From the NCBI GenBank assembly GCA_027624335.1, contig JAQBWV010000023.1, forward strand, positions 1 through 43,722: 43,722 bases of DNA, written 5' to 3'. This document shows, piece by piece, positions 25,557 to 33,723 of this stretch (positions within the stretch are counted from its first letter, which is position 1; the number at the start of each line of letters is the position of its first letter). This DNA comes from Planctomycetota bacterium (GTDB taxonomy: Bacteria > Planctomycetota > Planctomycetia > Planctomycetales > Planctomycetaceae). Position numbers and translations under genes: made by a program. The notes beneath the pieces were generated by a model. The model was not told the DNA's origin. It searched no databases and was given only the letters and a program-made list of their open reading frames with translations.

Positions 25557-26951
25557 TTATTGCTGACTCACTTCGTCAGGCACAGCCTGACCTGCGAGTT
25601 GTGGCTTTGGTCTCTCGACACTGGTCTCTGGACTCCCAGGCAGCAGATCACGCACGGTGTCTTCTCCGAGTTTCACCGTTTCGTTCACGTTGAGCGTGCC
25701 GTTGGAAATGTGTGCTGAGTTCACCGCGAACACTCCGGGAAGCGAGGTCTGCATCGGGGGTAGCTCATTCGAGTAGTTCAGCGTTGTCAGAGAGACGACG
25801 TGACGAACTCGTGAAATACGGAATTCAAGCAGATCGTCTCGCGAAAACTGCGGATACATTCTCTCCAGCGCCGCGACAAATCGTTTCTGAATCGACTCGT
25901 CGGGCTCCTCGAACAGCGGATCGTCCGGCGAAACGTACTTCGGCAGGTAGACCAGGCTGTTACCGCCAAATTCGGATCGGTCGACCAGTGTCGACATCTC
26001 AATGACAGCGGTGAACGGAACCCATGATTCCGTAATGTTGGTGACGTAGTAGTCGGCCAGTGGCCTCTTCAGGAGAGCCGAGGCACAGACAATTCCCTGG
26101 TACTGCAGGCCGTTGTGGGCGGCATGTTCCTGCTCGGTCATCGCAGGACACAGCTTTGAAATGACCGGAGAAGGTGTCGTCAAGACAACTTTATCGAACT
26201 CACTGCGTGAGCGATCGGATGATTCGACCATCACCGTTCCGACACCCGTTGGCTGCACGAGTCGTGTGGCCGAGTCCACTCGGACATCGACTCCTTCGTC
26301 AATCAGCCGTTGCGTGAACGCGTCGAGAATCCGGGCGTAACCGCCGGACATGTACCCGAACATTTCTTTCTTTAGACCTGTTCGACGCGCGGCGTACATG
26401 CGGTCAATCGTCGCCCAGATGAAGGCGGCGGAAGTTTTGTGATAGTTCTCGCCGAGTTTCGCTCGCAGCAGCGGCAGCCAGATCTTCTCGAACGTCCGCG
26501 AACCCGACAACTTTCGCAACCAGTCTCCGACGGGAATCTGTTCGAGCTTCTTCCAGTCCTTCAGCTTCGAGGCGTAGAAGATCGTCGCTCCGAGGCGAAA
26601 CTTGTCGATCAGACTCAGCGGCGGGAACTTCAGAAATTCGACGTTGTTGGACATCGAGTAGAGCTGCCCGTCCGTGTAGAAGCCCGTCTTCGTTTCGACC
26701 CAGTTCATGTGCTGTTCCAGGTCGAGTTCCCTCAGCACGTTTCGCCAGTAAATGTCGGAAAGCAGCGTCACGTGATAATGGCGGTCCCAGGTAACATCAC
26801 CCAGTTGCCAGGCATCGGCGAGGCCACCCAGGTGAGGAGCTGATTCGAGCAACGTGACGTCGTGCCCGGCCTGAGCCAGACGATGCGCGATCGTCATCCC
26901 GAGAACGCCGCCACCAACAATGCCCCAGCGCTGTGAGTTTTCGTTTGCCAT
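25557..26951 (-). CDS. FAD-dependent amine-oxidase-type oxidoreductase
   Basis: Protein of 464 residues with an N-terminal FAD-binding Rossmann motif GIVGGGVLGMTIAHRL followed by TLLESAPHLGGLADAW (the Glu that holds ADP ribose, then a GG motif). It is of the phytoene-desaturase/protoporphyrinogen-oxidase/UDP-galactopyranose-mutase superfamily; similar proteins are common in polysaccharide loci of many bacteria, where their substrate is mostly unknown. The C-terminal FAD contact is VFAVNSAHISNGTLNVNETV. GGAAG lies 5 bases upstream of the ATG at 26951. The last nine or so codons (GQAVPDEV region) coincide with a palindromic repeat that occurs twice elsewhere in this window, suggesting that a repeat has entered the 3' end and supplied the present C-terminus. 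It is not like DprE1, the oxidase of the mycobacterial pathway. Confidence 0.86.
   Translation of the reverse strand: MANENSQRWGIVGGGVLGMTIAHRLAQAGHDVTLLESAPHLGGLADAWQLGDVTWDRHYHVTLLSDIYWRNVLRELDLEQHMNWVETKTGFYTDGQLYSMSNNVEFLKFPPLSLIDKFRLGATIFYASKLKDWKKLEQIPVGDWLRKLSGSRTFEKIWLPLLRAKLGENYHKTSAAFIWATIDRMYAARRTGLKKEMFGYMSGGYARILDAFTQRLIDEGVDVRVDSATRLVQPTGVGTVMVESSDRSRSEFDKVVLTTPSPVISKLCPAMTEQEHAAHNGLQYQGIVCASALLKRPLADYYVTNITESWVPFTAVIEMSTLVDRSEFGGNSLVYLPKYVSPDDPLFEEPDESIQKRFVAALERMYPQFSRDDLLEFRISRVRHVVSLTTLNYSNELPPMQTSLPGVFAVNSAHISNGTLNVNETVKLGEDTVRDLLPGSPETSVERPKPQLAGQAVPDEVSQQ
25571..25595. repeat. GTCAGGC palindromic repeat inside a gene 3' end
   Basis: CTTCGTCAGGCACAGCCTGA followed by CCTGC: palindromic arms GTCAGGC / GCCTGAC around ACA. 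It matches the copy at 28604-28630 at most positions and a degenerate copy at 28530-28551. Here it is translated as part of the FAD oxidoreductase C-terminus. Confidence 0.65.
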
Positions 26952-27305
26952 ATCACTTCCGAAGTTGTTGTCGTGTTCGGTATGTCGTGCGTTTCAAATG
27001 ATCACCCGATGTCGGTGTTCGTTCCCTTTCGAATGTTCCGAGGCAACCAGGCTGCGCCAGGGTGCTCATTCGTAAACATAGATCGGGAACGGCAATCTGG
27101 TCTGCTGGACGCTCGATTGCTTCAGGAGGCGTTCGACTGTCGTTCAGCCATTACCGATCGGAACTGTTTGACAGTTGTGATTTCGGGCGGTGATGCCGAA
27201 ACGCAACGGTCCACAAACAAGTACGCAGCACATTCAGATTCACAGGGCCGGTTCCCACCGGCCGACGGGAACTGACCGTTAACGAACAATGCCGATGGAG
27301 TCGCA
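26952..27305. other. 354-base gap with a GGCCGG palindrome at 27244-27263
   Basis: No gene is visible between the two minus-strand genes. It holds a palindromic repeat AGGGCCGGTTCCCACCGGCC at 27244-27263, whose reverse complement occurs exactly at 36919-36938. The gap is unusually long for this locus and may contain an internal promoter for the FAD oxidoreductase and genes downstream of it. Confidence 0.5.
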
Positions 27306-28517
27306 TCACCTGTCGTGAATCCGGGCAACATCTGAAGCGATCGCCGCCGATTCGGAACTCGAAGACAGCAGTCTGTCGAAATGCTCTTCGTAGCAATTCA
27401 GATGACGTTCCCAGGTGAAGTTCGTCTGGACGTAAGTCTGTGCGCTCTGTGAAAGGCCGCGTAGACACTCGGGCCGAGTGATGACATTGGCGAGCCGCTG
27501 TGCGAAGTCGTTTTCGTCGTCGGCCAGCAACCCGGTAACCTGGTCGTTGACCACTTCCGAAAACGGGACTCGGTATCGCTCACCGTCTTCACGAATGACA
27601 AGCGCCGGCGTCCCCTGCGACATCGATTCCATAAGAACCAGTGGCATGTTTTCCAGCTTCGAAGGAAACAACAGCAGGTCGGCCTTCGCATACCAGTCTC
27701 CAGGCTCCGACTGATATCCGTGCAACGTCACGTGTGACCTGAGTCCGAGATCATCGACCAGCTTCTGGCTGAGATCCCGTTCTGGTCCGTCGCCGATGAC
27801 GTCAAGTGTCCAGTTTCCACCTTGATGTCGATCGAGCGTCCGCAGCACCAGGTCGAGATTCTTCGACACCACAAGCCGACCGACGAACAGCAGTCGAAGC
27901 GGTCGGTCAGGTTCAGCCTCACGATTTCGTACGGCGTTGACCGGTACATCGATGCCCGGCGGGTTGATCAGAATCGGAGACTGAATCGCATCAGCCCCGT
28001 AGAATTTCTGCAGTGCGTCCGAGGCCGACTGATTAAATCGCACGGTGCCGGATGCATGACGAAGTGCCCACAACTGTTGCTTCATATAAAAGTGTCGAGT
28101 CAGCCGGTGCTGAAGTCCTGTCATGCCGTAACTGTCGATTTCGTGAGCGATCACTAGCGAATGCGGCAGGTACAACCAGGGCGTTTGGGGGAACCGCTGA
28201 GCATGGCCTTTAAGAAACAGATGTTCGGTCGCGATGACGATGTCAGGACGCGAGAGGTGTGCCGCAGCGATCTCACATCGCGAACGCAAACTCTGCAGCG
28301 TTGTTGCAAACCGCCAGGCCGTCGGAACACCGTCCCAGTCATAGCGAGGCAGACGCGTCAGTTCGACGTCGCCCCAGTCTTCACCACCGTCGTCGAAACT
28401 GACGACCGATACACGATGGCCACGCTCCACCAGGCGGCGAATCAGTTGGCGATTGTAAATGTGACTGCCGGCATTTGGCTTCAACGAGCCAGCCAGGATG
28501 CGAACGTGTCGGAGCAT
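27306..28517 (-). CDS. GT4-family glycosyltransferase
   Basis: Protein of 403 residues of the GT-B fold, family GT4, which adds sugars from nucleotide-sugar donors with retention of configuration in the cytoplasm. The N-terminal domain opens HVRILAGSLKPNAGSHIYN (the Gly-rich acceptor-side loop) and includes SRPDIVIATEHLFLKGHA. The second domain begins LRLLFVGRLVVSKNLDLVLR near residue 205, then WTLDVIGDGPERDLSQKLVD, and the donor-binding E-x7-E motif region FPSKLENMPLVLMESMSQGT near 280. The ATG at 28517 (MLRHVRILAG) is the natural start. It is followed after a 354-base gap by the FAD oxidoreductase gene and preceded by a gap holding two palindromic repeats. Confidence 0.9.
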   Translation of the reverse strand: MLRHVRILAGSLKPNAGSHIYNRQLIRRLVERGHRVSVVSFDDGGEDWGDVELTRLPRYDWDGVPTAWRFATTLQSLRSRCEIAAAHLSRPDIVIATEHLFLKGHAQRFPQTPWLYLPHSLVIAHEIDSYGMTGLQHRLTRHFYMKQQLWALRHASGTVRFNQSASDALQKFYGADAIQSPILINPPGIDVPVNAVRNREAEPDRPLRLLFVGRLVVSKNLDLVLRTLDRHQGGNWTLDVIGDGPERDLSQKLVDDLGLRSHVTLHGYQSEPGDWYAKADLLLFPSKLENMPLVLMESMSQGTPALVIREDGERYRVPFSEVVNDQVTGLLADDENDFAQRLANVITRPECLRGLSQSAQTYVQTNFTWERHLNCYEEHFDRLLSSSSESAAIASDVARIHDR

Positions 28518-28529
28518 GATTCACTGCCG

Positions 28530-28630
28530 TAGGTCAAGCTGTGCCTGATGGAGTCGTTTGATGAACGGCAACCATGCTGAGTTTGTTCTTATCTCCGAAG
28601 TGGCTTCGTCAGGCGTCGCCTGACCTATGC
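28530..28630. repeat. Two GTCAGGC palindromic repeats in the 28.5 kb gap
   Basis: Copy 1 at 28530-28551 (TAGGTCAAGCTGTGCCTGAT) is degenerate. Copy 2 at 28604-28630 (CTTCGTCAGGCGTCGCCTGA followed by CCTATGC) is nearly perfect and overlaps the TAG stop codon of the acetyltransferase gene at 28625-28627. Both belong to the same family as 25571-25595. They lie at opposite ends of the gap between the acetyltransferase and GT4 genes. Confidence 0.65.
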
Positions 28631-29284
28631 TCCGGCGAAGACTTCGCCGTCGGTTACCGTATGAACGTGGAGCAGTGATTCACTAACCTCGCTATTGTGA
28701 ACCGAATATTCGCGGTCGCATTCCGGGCAGTTGAGGTAAGCGCAATTTGCGGGACTGTCATCCGGGAACCTCGCGATCAACTGACCACAACGACAGACGG
28801 CTCCGATCGATCGGGCTGGCGTACCGATCACGAGGTGAAAGTCCGGAACGGATTTTGTCACTACCGAGCCCATGCCGACCATCGCGAATCGGCCGATCGT
28901 CAGATCGTTTCCGATCGTCGCAGCGGCTCCGATGGTCGCTCCTTCCCGGACAAGCGTTGGCAGTGTGTGCTCATCCGGATCTGACGACCGCAGCTCTTTG
29001 AGATCAGGTGTTGTGGCTCGCGGAAAACGATCGTTTGTGAAAATCGTGCCAGCGCTGATCATGACTCCGTCTTCGATGGTCACCGCATTACACACGTAGA
29101 CCATGGCGTTGATTTTGACTCGATCACCAATCTTCACTCCGTAAGCGATATAGGACTTTTCGCCGACGATGCACTCTTCGCCAATCTCGGTGTCGTGGCG
29201 GATGTGGACGTTGTCCCAGATTGATGTGCCTGCACCAATCGTCACGTTGTCTTCGATGATCGCCGTGTGGTGGATCTTTGGCAT
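28625..29284 (-). CDS. Left-handed beta-helix acetyltransferase with Cys-rich tail
   Basis: Protein of 219 residues. The first ~170 are hexapeptide repeats of the left-handed beta-helix type (IIEDNVTIGAGTSIWDNVHI, then SYIAYGVKIGDRVKI, TIEDGVMISAGTIFTNDRFP, IGAAATIGNDLTIGRFAMVG), resembling WbpD/WlbB N-acetyltransferases that act on UDP-3-amino sugars. The ending PDFHLVIGTPARSIGAVC is family-typical. A tail of about 50 residues then has CRCGQ and, 20 residues later, NCPECDRE, four cysteines in a zinc-ribbon-like arrangement that the simple enzymes lack. The ATG at 29284 is chosen (AGAAG 5 bases upstream); a GTG at 29290 is possible. A dehydrogenase of the WlbA type is encoded two genes upstream. 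The stop codon lies within a palindromic repeat. Confidence 0.87.
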   Translation of the reverse strand: MPKIHHTAIIEDNVTIGAGTSIWDNVHIRHDTEIGEECIVGEKSYIAYGVKIGDRVKINAMVYVCNAVTIEDGVMISAGTIFTNDRFPRATTPDLKELRSSDPDEHTLPTLVREGATIGAAATIGNDLTIGRFAMVGMGSVVTKSVPDFHLVIGTPARSIGAVCRCGQLIARFPDDSPANCAYLNCPECDREYSVHNSEVSESLLHVHTVTDGEVFAGA

Positions 29285-29303
29285 GGTCACTTCTGTTACC
29301 TTC

Positions 29304-29498
29304 TTACCAGTCGAAAATGGTCGCGCAGTCGATCAGCGCAACAAAGATTCCGATGAACGCAATTATCTTCACCCGGAACTTGAGCGTCTCTTTCTGTTTC
29401 GCATTACTGGAGACGCTTTCAGCGGTGACTTCTGCGCCGCTTTCGGCGACTGCCTGAGCGACCACTTCCGTCGCGACTTCAACGATTTCCGCGGTCAT
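29304..29498 (-). CDS. Small single-span membrane protein, translationally coupled
   Basis: Protein of 64 residues, unknown function. A charged amphipathic N-terminal half (MTAEIVEVATEVVAQAVAES) is followed by a basic patch (KQKETLKFRVK) and one hydrophobic span near the C-terminus (IIAFIGIFVALIDCATIFDW). Its ATG at 29498 shares one base with the TAA stop of the upstream dehydrogenase gene (TAATG), which strongly supports it as a real, coupled gene. The frame upstream to 29558 would lie wholly within the dehydrogenase gene. It sits between the dehydrogenase and the acetyltransferase (19 bases downstream), so it may hold these enzymes at the membrane; that is inference. Confidence 0.75.
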   Translation of the reverse strand: MTAEIVEVATEVVAQAVAESGAEVTAESVSSNAKQKETLKFRVKIIAFIGIFVALIDCATIFDW

Positions 29499-30553
29499 TA
29501 AGACACTTGCCCAGCGGCGGCGACGAGACTCTCGGCGTCCATCGGGGCTGGTTTCCACTCTTTATGGATGACCGGTTGCCAGACGCTGTTGTGCAGCGAG
29601 TTGTACGCTGTCTCGATGACTTCGACCGACGCCAGCGCGTCCTGCGGACTGACCAGTAGCTTGTCTTCGCCACGAATCGCTCGCGTGAAATTTTCGATCT
29701 GACCGCGGAAAGCCTGAAACTTGTTGTAGCCCTCGCCGAACTGAACCCAGTCTGTGTCATTGGAGCGGCGGTACTTCGAGTCCCTCCAGCCGACGAGCAC
29801 AGTGCCGTGCGAGCCGTAGATACTCAGGTAGTACGGCTGCTCTTTGTTCATACTCCAGGACAGGTCAATGCTGCCCATCACACCTTCCTGCGTCCGAACG
29901 AACATTCGGACGGTGTCTTCCACGTCGAGTTTCTGAACGCGACGGCCTTCGACCACCTGCACTTCAGCAACCGGCCCAAGGAAATAGCGGATGATGTCGA
30001 CCGAGTGCGTTCCGTTATCGATCAGAACGCCGCCGCCACTGACGGCTGGATTCGAGTTCCACCGCTGGGACATGTCGACATGTCCGGTGAAACAATTCTC
30101 AAACAGGATGACGTCGCCCAGAATTCCCGAGCTGACGATCGATTTCGCGCGGATCACGTCGGCGGCGTAACGAAACTTCGTGGCCATCGTCAGTTTGACT
30201 CCATGCTGCGCGGCCGCGTCGTACATGCGTCGGGCACTGGCTGAGTCCATGGCGAGTGGTTTCTCGCAAAGGATGTGCAACCCACGACTGGCGAGGTCCA
30301 CACAGATATCCGGATGCGTCACCGGCGGCGTGCAGACAACCACCGCGTCCAGGTCTTCAGCTTCGACCATCTCTTCGTGGGAGGAGTATGCCTTCGCTTC
30401 GAGTGACTGGGCGATTGCCTCTGCGGCCTCTGTTCGTACATCAGCAATCGCGACGAGTTGAGCGATTTCGGTATCTCGAAACGCCTGAGCGTACGCCTGA
30501 GCGATACCGCCGGCTCCAACCATTCCGAAACGAAGACTGGCACTTGCAATCAT
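29498..30553 (-). CDS. Gfo/Idh/MocA-family sugar dehydrogenase, WlbA-like
   Basis: Protein of 351 residues. The N-terminal NAD(P)-binding Rossmann domain starts FGMVGAGGIAQAYAQAFRD, then AVVVCTPPVTHPDICVDLAS and the hallmark EKP motif LHILCEKPLAMDSASARRMY near residue 95, whose Lys is catalytic. The C-terminal domain has GGGVLIDNGTHSVDIIRYFL, with Asp and His at the active site. Relatives include WlbA/WbpB, which oxidise the 3-position of UDP-GlcNAc(A), as well as many other sugar dehydrogenases. Pairing with a WbpD-like acetyltransferase favours a 3-amino-sugar pathway, but no aminotransferase lies here. It is the first gene of the long minus-strand locus; the promoter should be in 30554-30781, which shows no gene. 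Confidence 0.9.
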   Translation of the reverse strand: MIASASLRFGMVGAGGIAQAYAQAFRDTEIAQLVAIADVRTEAAEAIAQSLEAKAYSSHEEMVEAEDLDAVVVCTPPVTHPDICVDLASRGLHILCEKPLAMDSASARRMYDAAAQHGVKLTMATKFRYAADVIRAKSIVSSGILGDVILFENCFTGHVDMSQRWNSNPAVSGGGVLIDNGTHSVDIIRYFLGPVAEVQVVEGRRVQKLDVEDTVRMFVRTQEGVMGSIDLSWSMNKEQPYYLSIYGSHGTVLVGWRDSKYRRSNDTDWVQFGEGYNKFQAFRGQIENFTRAIRGEDKLLVSPQDALASVEVIETAYNSLHNSVWQPVIHKEWKPAPMDAESLVAAAGQVS

Positions 30554-30781
30554 GACACGGGTCCCGCTCTACGAGTCTGTCTGGACGTGAGAATGTCGTC
30601 TGATGCGACGTCCAGAAAGATAGGACAGGATTTGCGGCTTCACCGACTCAGAGGCGGCGGATTCTTTGGGCAGACACCGCTTGCCGTTCGCTTGAGACCA
30701 TCGTCATGAGATGGCGCGTCGTCGTGGCTGGTCCGGATTGTCAGGTGAGACGGAGCGAACATCGAACATCCGACCACCGGC

Positions 30782-32290
30782 TCAGGGCTCCACGCTGACG
30801 ACTTCGATCGTGACATCAGTCAGCACGTTAAGCAGCGGAACGAACGAGGTTATCGGTGTCGGTCCGTCATCGGAGAGGCTCGAGTCGGCCAGTCTGATGT
30901 GTCCGGCTCCGATGCCGCCTTTGCCGAGCGTTCCGTCCAGCGGGACCCATTTTCCGCCGAGCCACGCTTCGGTCCACATGTGCCCGCCAAAGGCTCCGTA
31001 GCGTTCTGCGAACACCAGTCCGACGACGACTCGTGACGGGATCTTTTCAACTCGAAGCATTGCCGCCAGCAGACACGCATGCTCGGTGCAGTCTCCTTCC
31101 AGACTCTTTGCCACTTCCGCCGCAGACGCCAGAGCGGTTGAGAAGTTCTTTTTCTTCAACTCCTTATAAACGTACTGCTCCATGCGAACTGCGATGGTGC
31201 CAGGGTCGATGGATCCCGCAGCCGCGCGGCGGGCATGCTCTTTGACGCCGGCGTCTTTCACCTGCAGGAACTGAGTATCGCCAAGGTAGTCCTGTTGTTC
31301 GGATCGTGAAGGCTGGATATTCCTCGGAGGCGGCACAGCGATCACAGTGATCGCTGCTGTTTCATCATCAATCTGTTCAACGGTCTGAGTTCCTCCTGAG
31401 GGAATAAAGTCGGTCGGGTTTTGACCTTTGGTATGAATTCGAAACACCGATTTCGCACGGCCATGCAGACCCGCAGGCGGATTCGCCACCTTGATCAGCG
31501 TGCTGGTGGCGACGTCGAGCTCTGCTCCCGCGATGGTCTGCAAAGCGACGTCACGCGGCACGCTGTACGTCACCATGCCCAGCAGATCGGCTTCTGTCCG
31601 CAGAGAGTCCCCATTCTCGTCAAGATAAACGCGCATCCCGATTCCGGGGAGGATCGACTGAGTGACTCGCACTTTAAGCAGCGATTTCTCTGAGCCGTCG
31701 TGGAGCTTCGTCAGACGGTAGTCATCGGCGTTGATGTTGATGCTGACGACTTTGGAGAACTCTGGCATGAACGTTTTGAACGAGCGGGACTCGCCCGGTT
31801 TCATGGGGGAATCCGTCAGCAGTCGATCCTGCCATGCTGGCGATTTGACGGACGGATCCCATTGCACTTTCTTCGTTTGGGTCTGCCCGCCGACGGTCGA
31901 TTCGATCACCAGGTTTCGGCCTGCGACATGGCCGGTGCTCTTTGTGGTCTGCGCGGGAGGATTCTTCATCTCAAACGTGAACGACAGAAGCTGTCCGTCT
32001 CCCGTTTCTTCCGTATGTGTTTTCGATTGAATCCTGAGCTGCTGCCCGAAACGGCGTATTGACAGATTCTCTTCTGAGTCCGTGACGAAGATCGTTTCGC
32101 GTCCGCGAGTCACTTCACGGATGACAACACGACCGTAACCGACTCGTTGCCCTGACAGGTACATCACCTGCCAGCTCTCGTCGCCACTGCTTGCATCTGC
32201 AGCGAAGGCCGTCTCGTTTGCCAGGTGCAGAGCACCTGTCAGACCGAATGAGACGACAATAACCGACGAACGAATGATGGAACGAAACAT
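30782..32290 (-). CDS. Exported transglutaminase-like protein
   Basis: Protein of 502 residues. A signal peptide (SSVIVVSFGLTGALHLANET, AFAAD) suggests export. A beta-rich region of about 330 residues (YLSGQRVGYGRVVIREVTRG; later LPGIGMRVYLDENGDSLRTE) precedes a transglutaminase-like domain at about 395-470. Its catalytic triad can be read: Cys in LEGDCTEHACLLAAMLR, His in FGGHMWTEAW, Asp in VPLDGTLG. Bacterial proteins of this kind are cysteine peptidases or peptide-bond-modifying enzymes; the substrate is unknown. The ATG at 32290 has GGAAG about 7 bases upstream; an in-frame start at 32329 is less likely. It does not belong clearly to the polysaccharide locus (228-base gap). Confidence 0.88.
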   Translation of the reverse strand: MFRSIIRSSVIVVSFGLTGALHLANETAFAADASSGDESWQVMYLSGQRVGYGRVVIREVTRGRETIFVTDSEENLSIRRFGQQLRIQSKTHTEETGDGQLLSFTFEMKNPPAQTTKSTGHVAGRNLVIESTVGGQTQTKKVQWDPSVKSPAWQDRLLTDSPMKPGESRSFKTFMPEFSKVVSININADDYRLTKLHDGSEKSLLKVRVTQSILPGIGMRVYLDENGDSLRTEADLLGMVTYSVPRDVALQTIAGAELDVATSTLIKVANPPAGLHGRAKSVFRIHTKGQNPTDFIPSGGTQTVEQIDDETAAITVIAVPPPRNIQPSRSEQQDYLGDTQFLQVKDAGVKEHARRAAAGSIDPGTIAVRMEQYVYKELKKKNFSTALASAAEVAKSLEGDCTEHACLLAAMLRVEKIPSRVVVGLVFAERYGAFGGHMWTEAWLGGKWVPLDGTLGKGGIGAGHIRLADSSLSDDGPTPITSFVPLLNVLTDVTIEVVSVEP

Positions 32291-32964
32291 GTACTGACTT
32301 CCCGGTGTGTTACGGACTTTGGCTGGCATCAGGAGACGTTGGCCTCGCGAATTGAAACAGCGTTGCCAGAGTCAATACGAGCCCCAGCTGACTTGCGTTG
32401 ATCGAACTTCTCCGGCGAATTGTAGCGATCTTCACCGATTGCTCAGCCATGTCGTGCGGACTGTGATGTTTGTACCGCATTCTGGCGGGCTGCCGGCTCT
32501 GGTTGAAGGCCGCACAATCGCTCCAGACGGATTGTCGAGGTTTCCTGCCGGCTTATCCCAGACCCCGCCAGTGCGTCGGTCGTCAAACTCCCGAGCTGAA
32601 AAACATCGGGACGTTCGCGGCACCCCAACTCAGTCTTCATCCGCGTGCTAGGTTCTCAGCGTGTTTCGTCGAAAGCGGTTCCGTCGATTCCGGGCGGTGA
32701 GTCTGTCTTTGTGACGGATGCTCATTCCATCGGGAAGTCGGAACGGCGACAGGTTCGAATCTCAGGACGGAAACGCAGAGTGAGCGCGGAACAGACCACA
32801 GCCGTTTGCTGGGCTGCGGAGCGATGGTCTTTCACGAGACGAAGAAACCCTGCTGACACGATTTCCGCTGGTCGTACGATCGACGTCTCGATCCGAAAAC
32901 TGCGGCGACGGAAAGCAGAGACTGAACCAGTCGGACAAGCCGACTCAGAGGGGATTCTGGTCTG
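32291..32964. other. 674-base gap between divergent genes
   Basis: It lies between divergently transcribed genes and probably holds both promoters. A plus-strand frame from 32645 ends in a TGATG overlap with the start of the next gene at 32965, but its translation is very Arg-rich (GRKRRVSAEQ, RKLRRRKAE) and looks like chance. A GGTTCGAATC string near 32752 imitates a tRNA T-loop but has no paired stem. Confidence 0.45.
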
Positions 32965-33645
32965 ATGAGTTTTATTCAGAAGTTTATCAGAAGCACATTT
33001 CGCGATGGGCAGACTCGCGGAACAAGCAGCTTTGAAAATCTCACGGAAGATCAACTGGAGACACATCTGAGGATCGCTCGGTACGGCAACTTCACGCTGA
33101 CCGATGCCGTCCGACCTTCGTACGATCTGCAGGTCGTCCCGCAGTCCGGGTTTCGACACGACTCCTATAAAGATCAGGATACCGGCGTTGAAATTCCCGT
33201 GGTCATGGGAGCCGCCTCCAGGGAGAGAATTCTCGATCTGTTTTTCGAGCTTCTGAACCCGATGGGCAATGAAGTCGACGTGGTGCTGGAGTCGAGCCAC
33301 GATTCCGAACACGGTTCACACAACGACCTGGTTCGAGAGGGAATCGATCTGCCTGTTCTGAAGAGCATCCTGATGGACTACGAGGATCTGCTGCTGGACG
33401 ACGGTTGCATGGGCATCGCCGTGCTGAACCCGAACATCCCGATGGAAGTTCAGCTCGATGAGCACAAACTGCTGATCGCCTATGGTCAGAACCTGAACGC
33501 GATCAAAGGCACGTTCATTGATCACTACATCGACTGCCACGAGGACATCCGCTTCATCACCGAAGCCGAGCATGTCCACTCGTCGAGTGAGGAGTTCATC
33601 GAACGATTTCGTGAGCTGAAATACGACCTGGGTATCGACGTGTGA
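32965..33645 (+). CDS. Conserved-looking cytoplasmic protein of unknown function
   Basis: Protein of 226 residues, not recognised. It opens MSFIQKFIRSTFRDGQTRG and has no signal peptide or membrane span. The composition is balanced and acidic, with a hydrophobic-core-like pattern throughout (IPVVMGAASRERILDLFFEL; LKSILMDYEDLLLDDGCMGI; EVQLDEHKLLIAYGQNLNAI), and a C-terminal helix EEFIERFRELKYDLGIDV. Residues 90-190 alternate strands and helices, so it is likely a compact alpha/beta protein. GAGGGG lies about 11 bases before the ATG at 32965, a rather long spacing. It is followed by a strong hairpin terminator at 33669-33708, so it is probably monocistronic. Confidence 0.78.
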   Translation: MSFIQKFIRSTFRDGQTRGTSSFENLTEDQLETHLRIARYGNFTLTDAVRPSYDLQVVPQSGFRHDSYKDQDTGVEIPVVMGAASRERILDLFFELLNPMGNEVDVVLESSHDSEHGSHNDLVREGIDLPVLKSILMDYEDLLLDDGCMGIAVLNPNIPMEVQLDEHKLLIAYGQNLNAIKGTFIDHYIDCHEDIRFITEAEHVHSSSEEFIERFRELKYDLGIDV

Positions 33646-33668
33646 TCGATCCCGGCGGACAGAAACAC

Positions 33669-33708
33669 AAACCGGACGAAGTGCCCGACAGCGATTCATC
33701 CGGTTTTT
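33669..33708 (+). terminator. Intrinsic terminator, probably bidirectional
   Basis: Arms AAACCGGACGAA (33669-33680) and TTCATCCGGTTT (33695-33706) pair with one mismatch around a 14-base loop, followed by further T residues. It lies 24 bases past the stop of the plus-strand gene and 16 bases before the stop of the opposing gene at 33724, so it can serve both. Confidence 0.8.
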
Positions 33709-33723
33709 CTGTTCCTGCCTGTT

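Noticed and set aside
32740-32770. GGTTCGAATC string like a tRNA T-loop
   Set aside because: The flanking bases do not pair as a T-stem, and no anticodon or acceptor arm is found at the proper distance.
32645-32965. Plus-strand 106-codon frame that ends in TGATG on the start of the next gene
   Set aside because: Arg-rich composition without a hydrophobic core, and no ribosome site; the overlap with the next start is probably chance.
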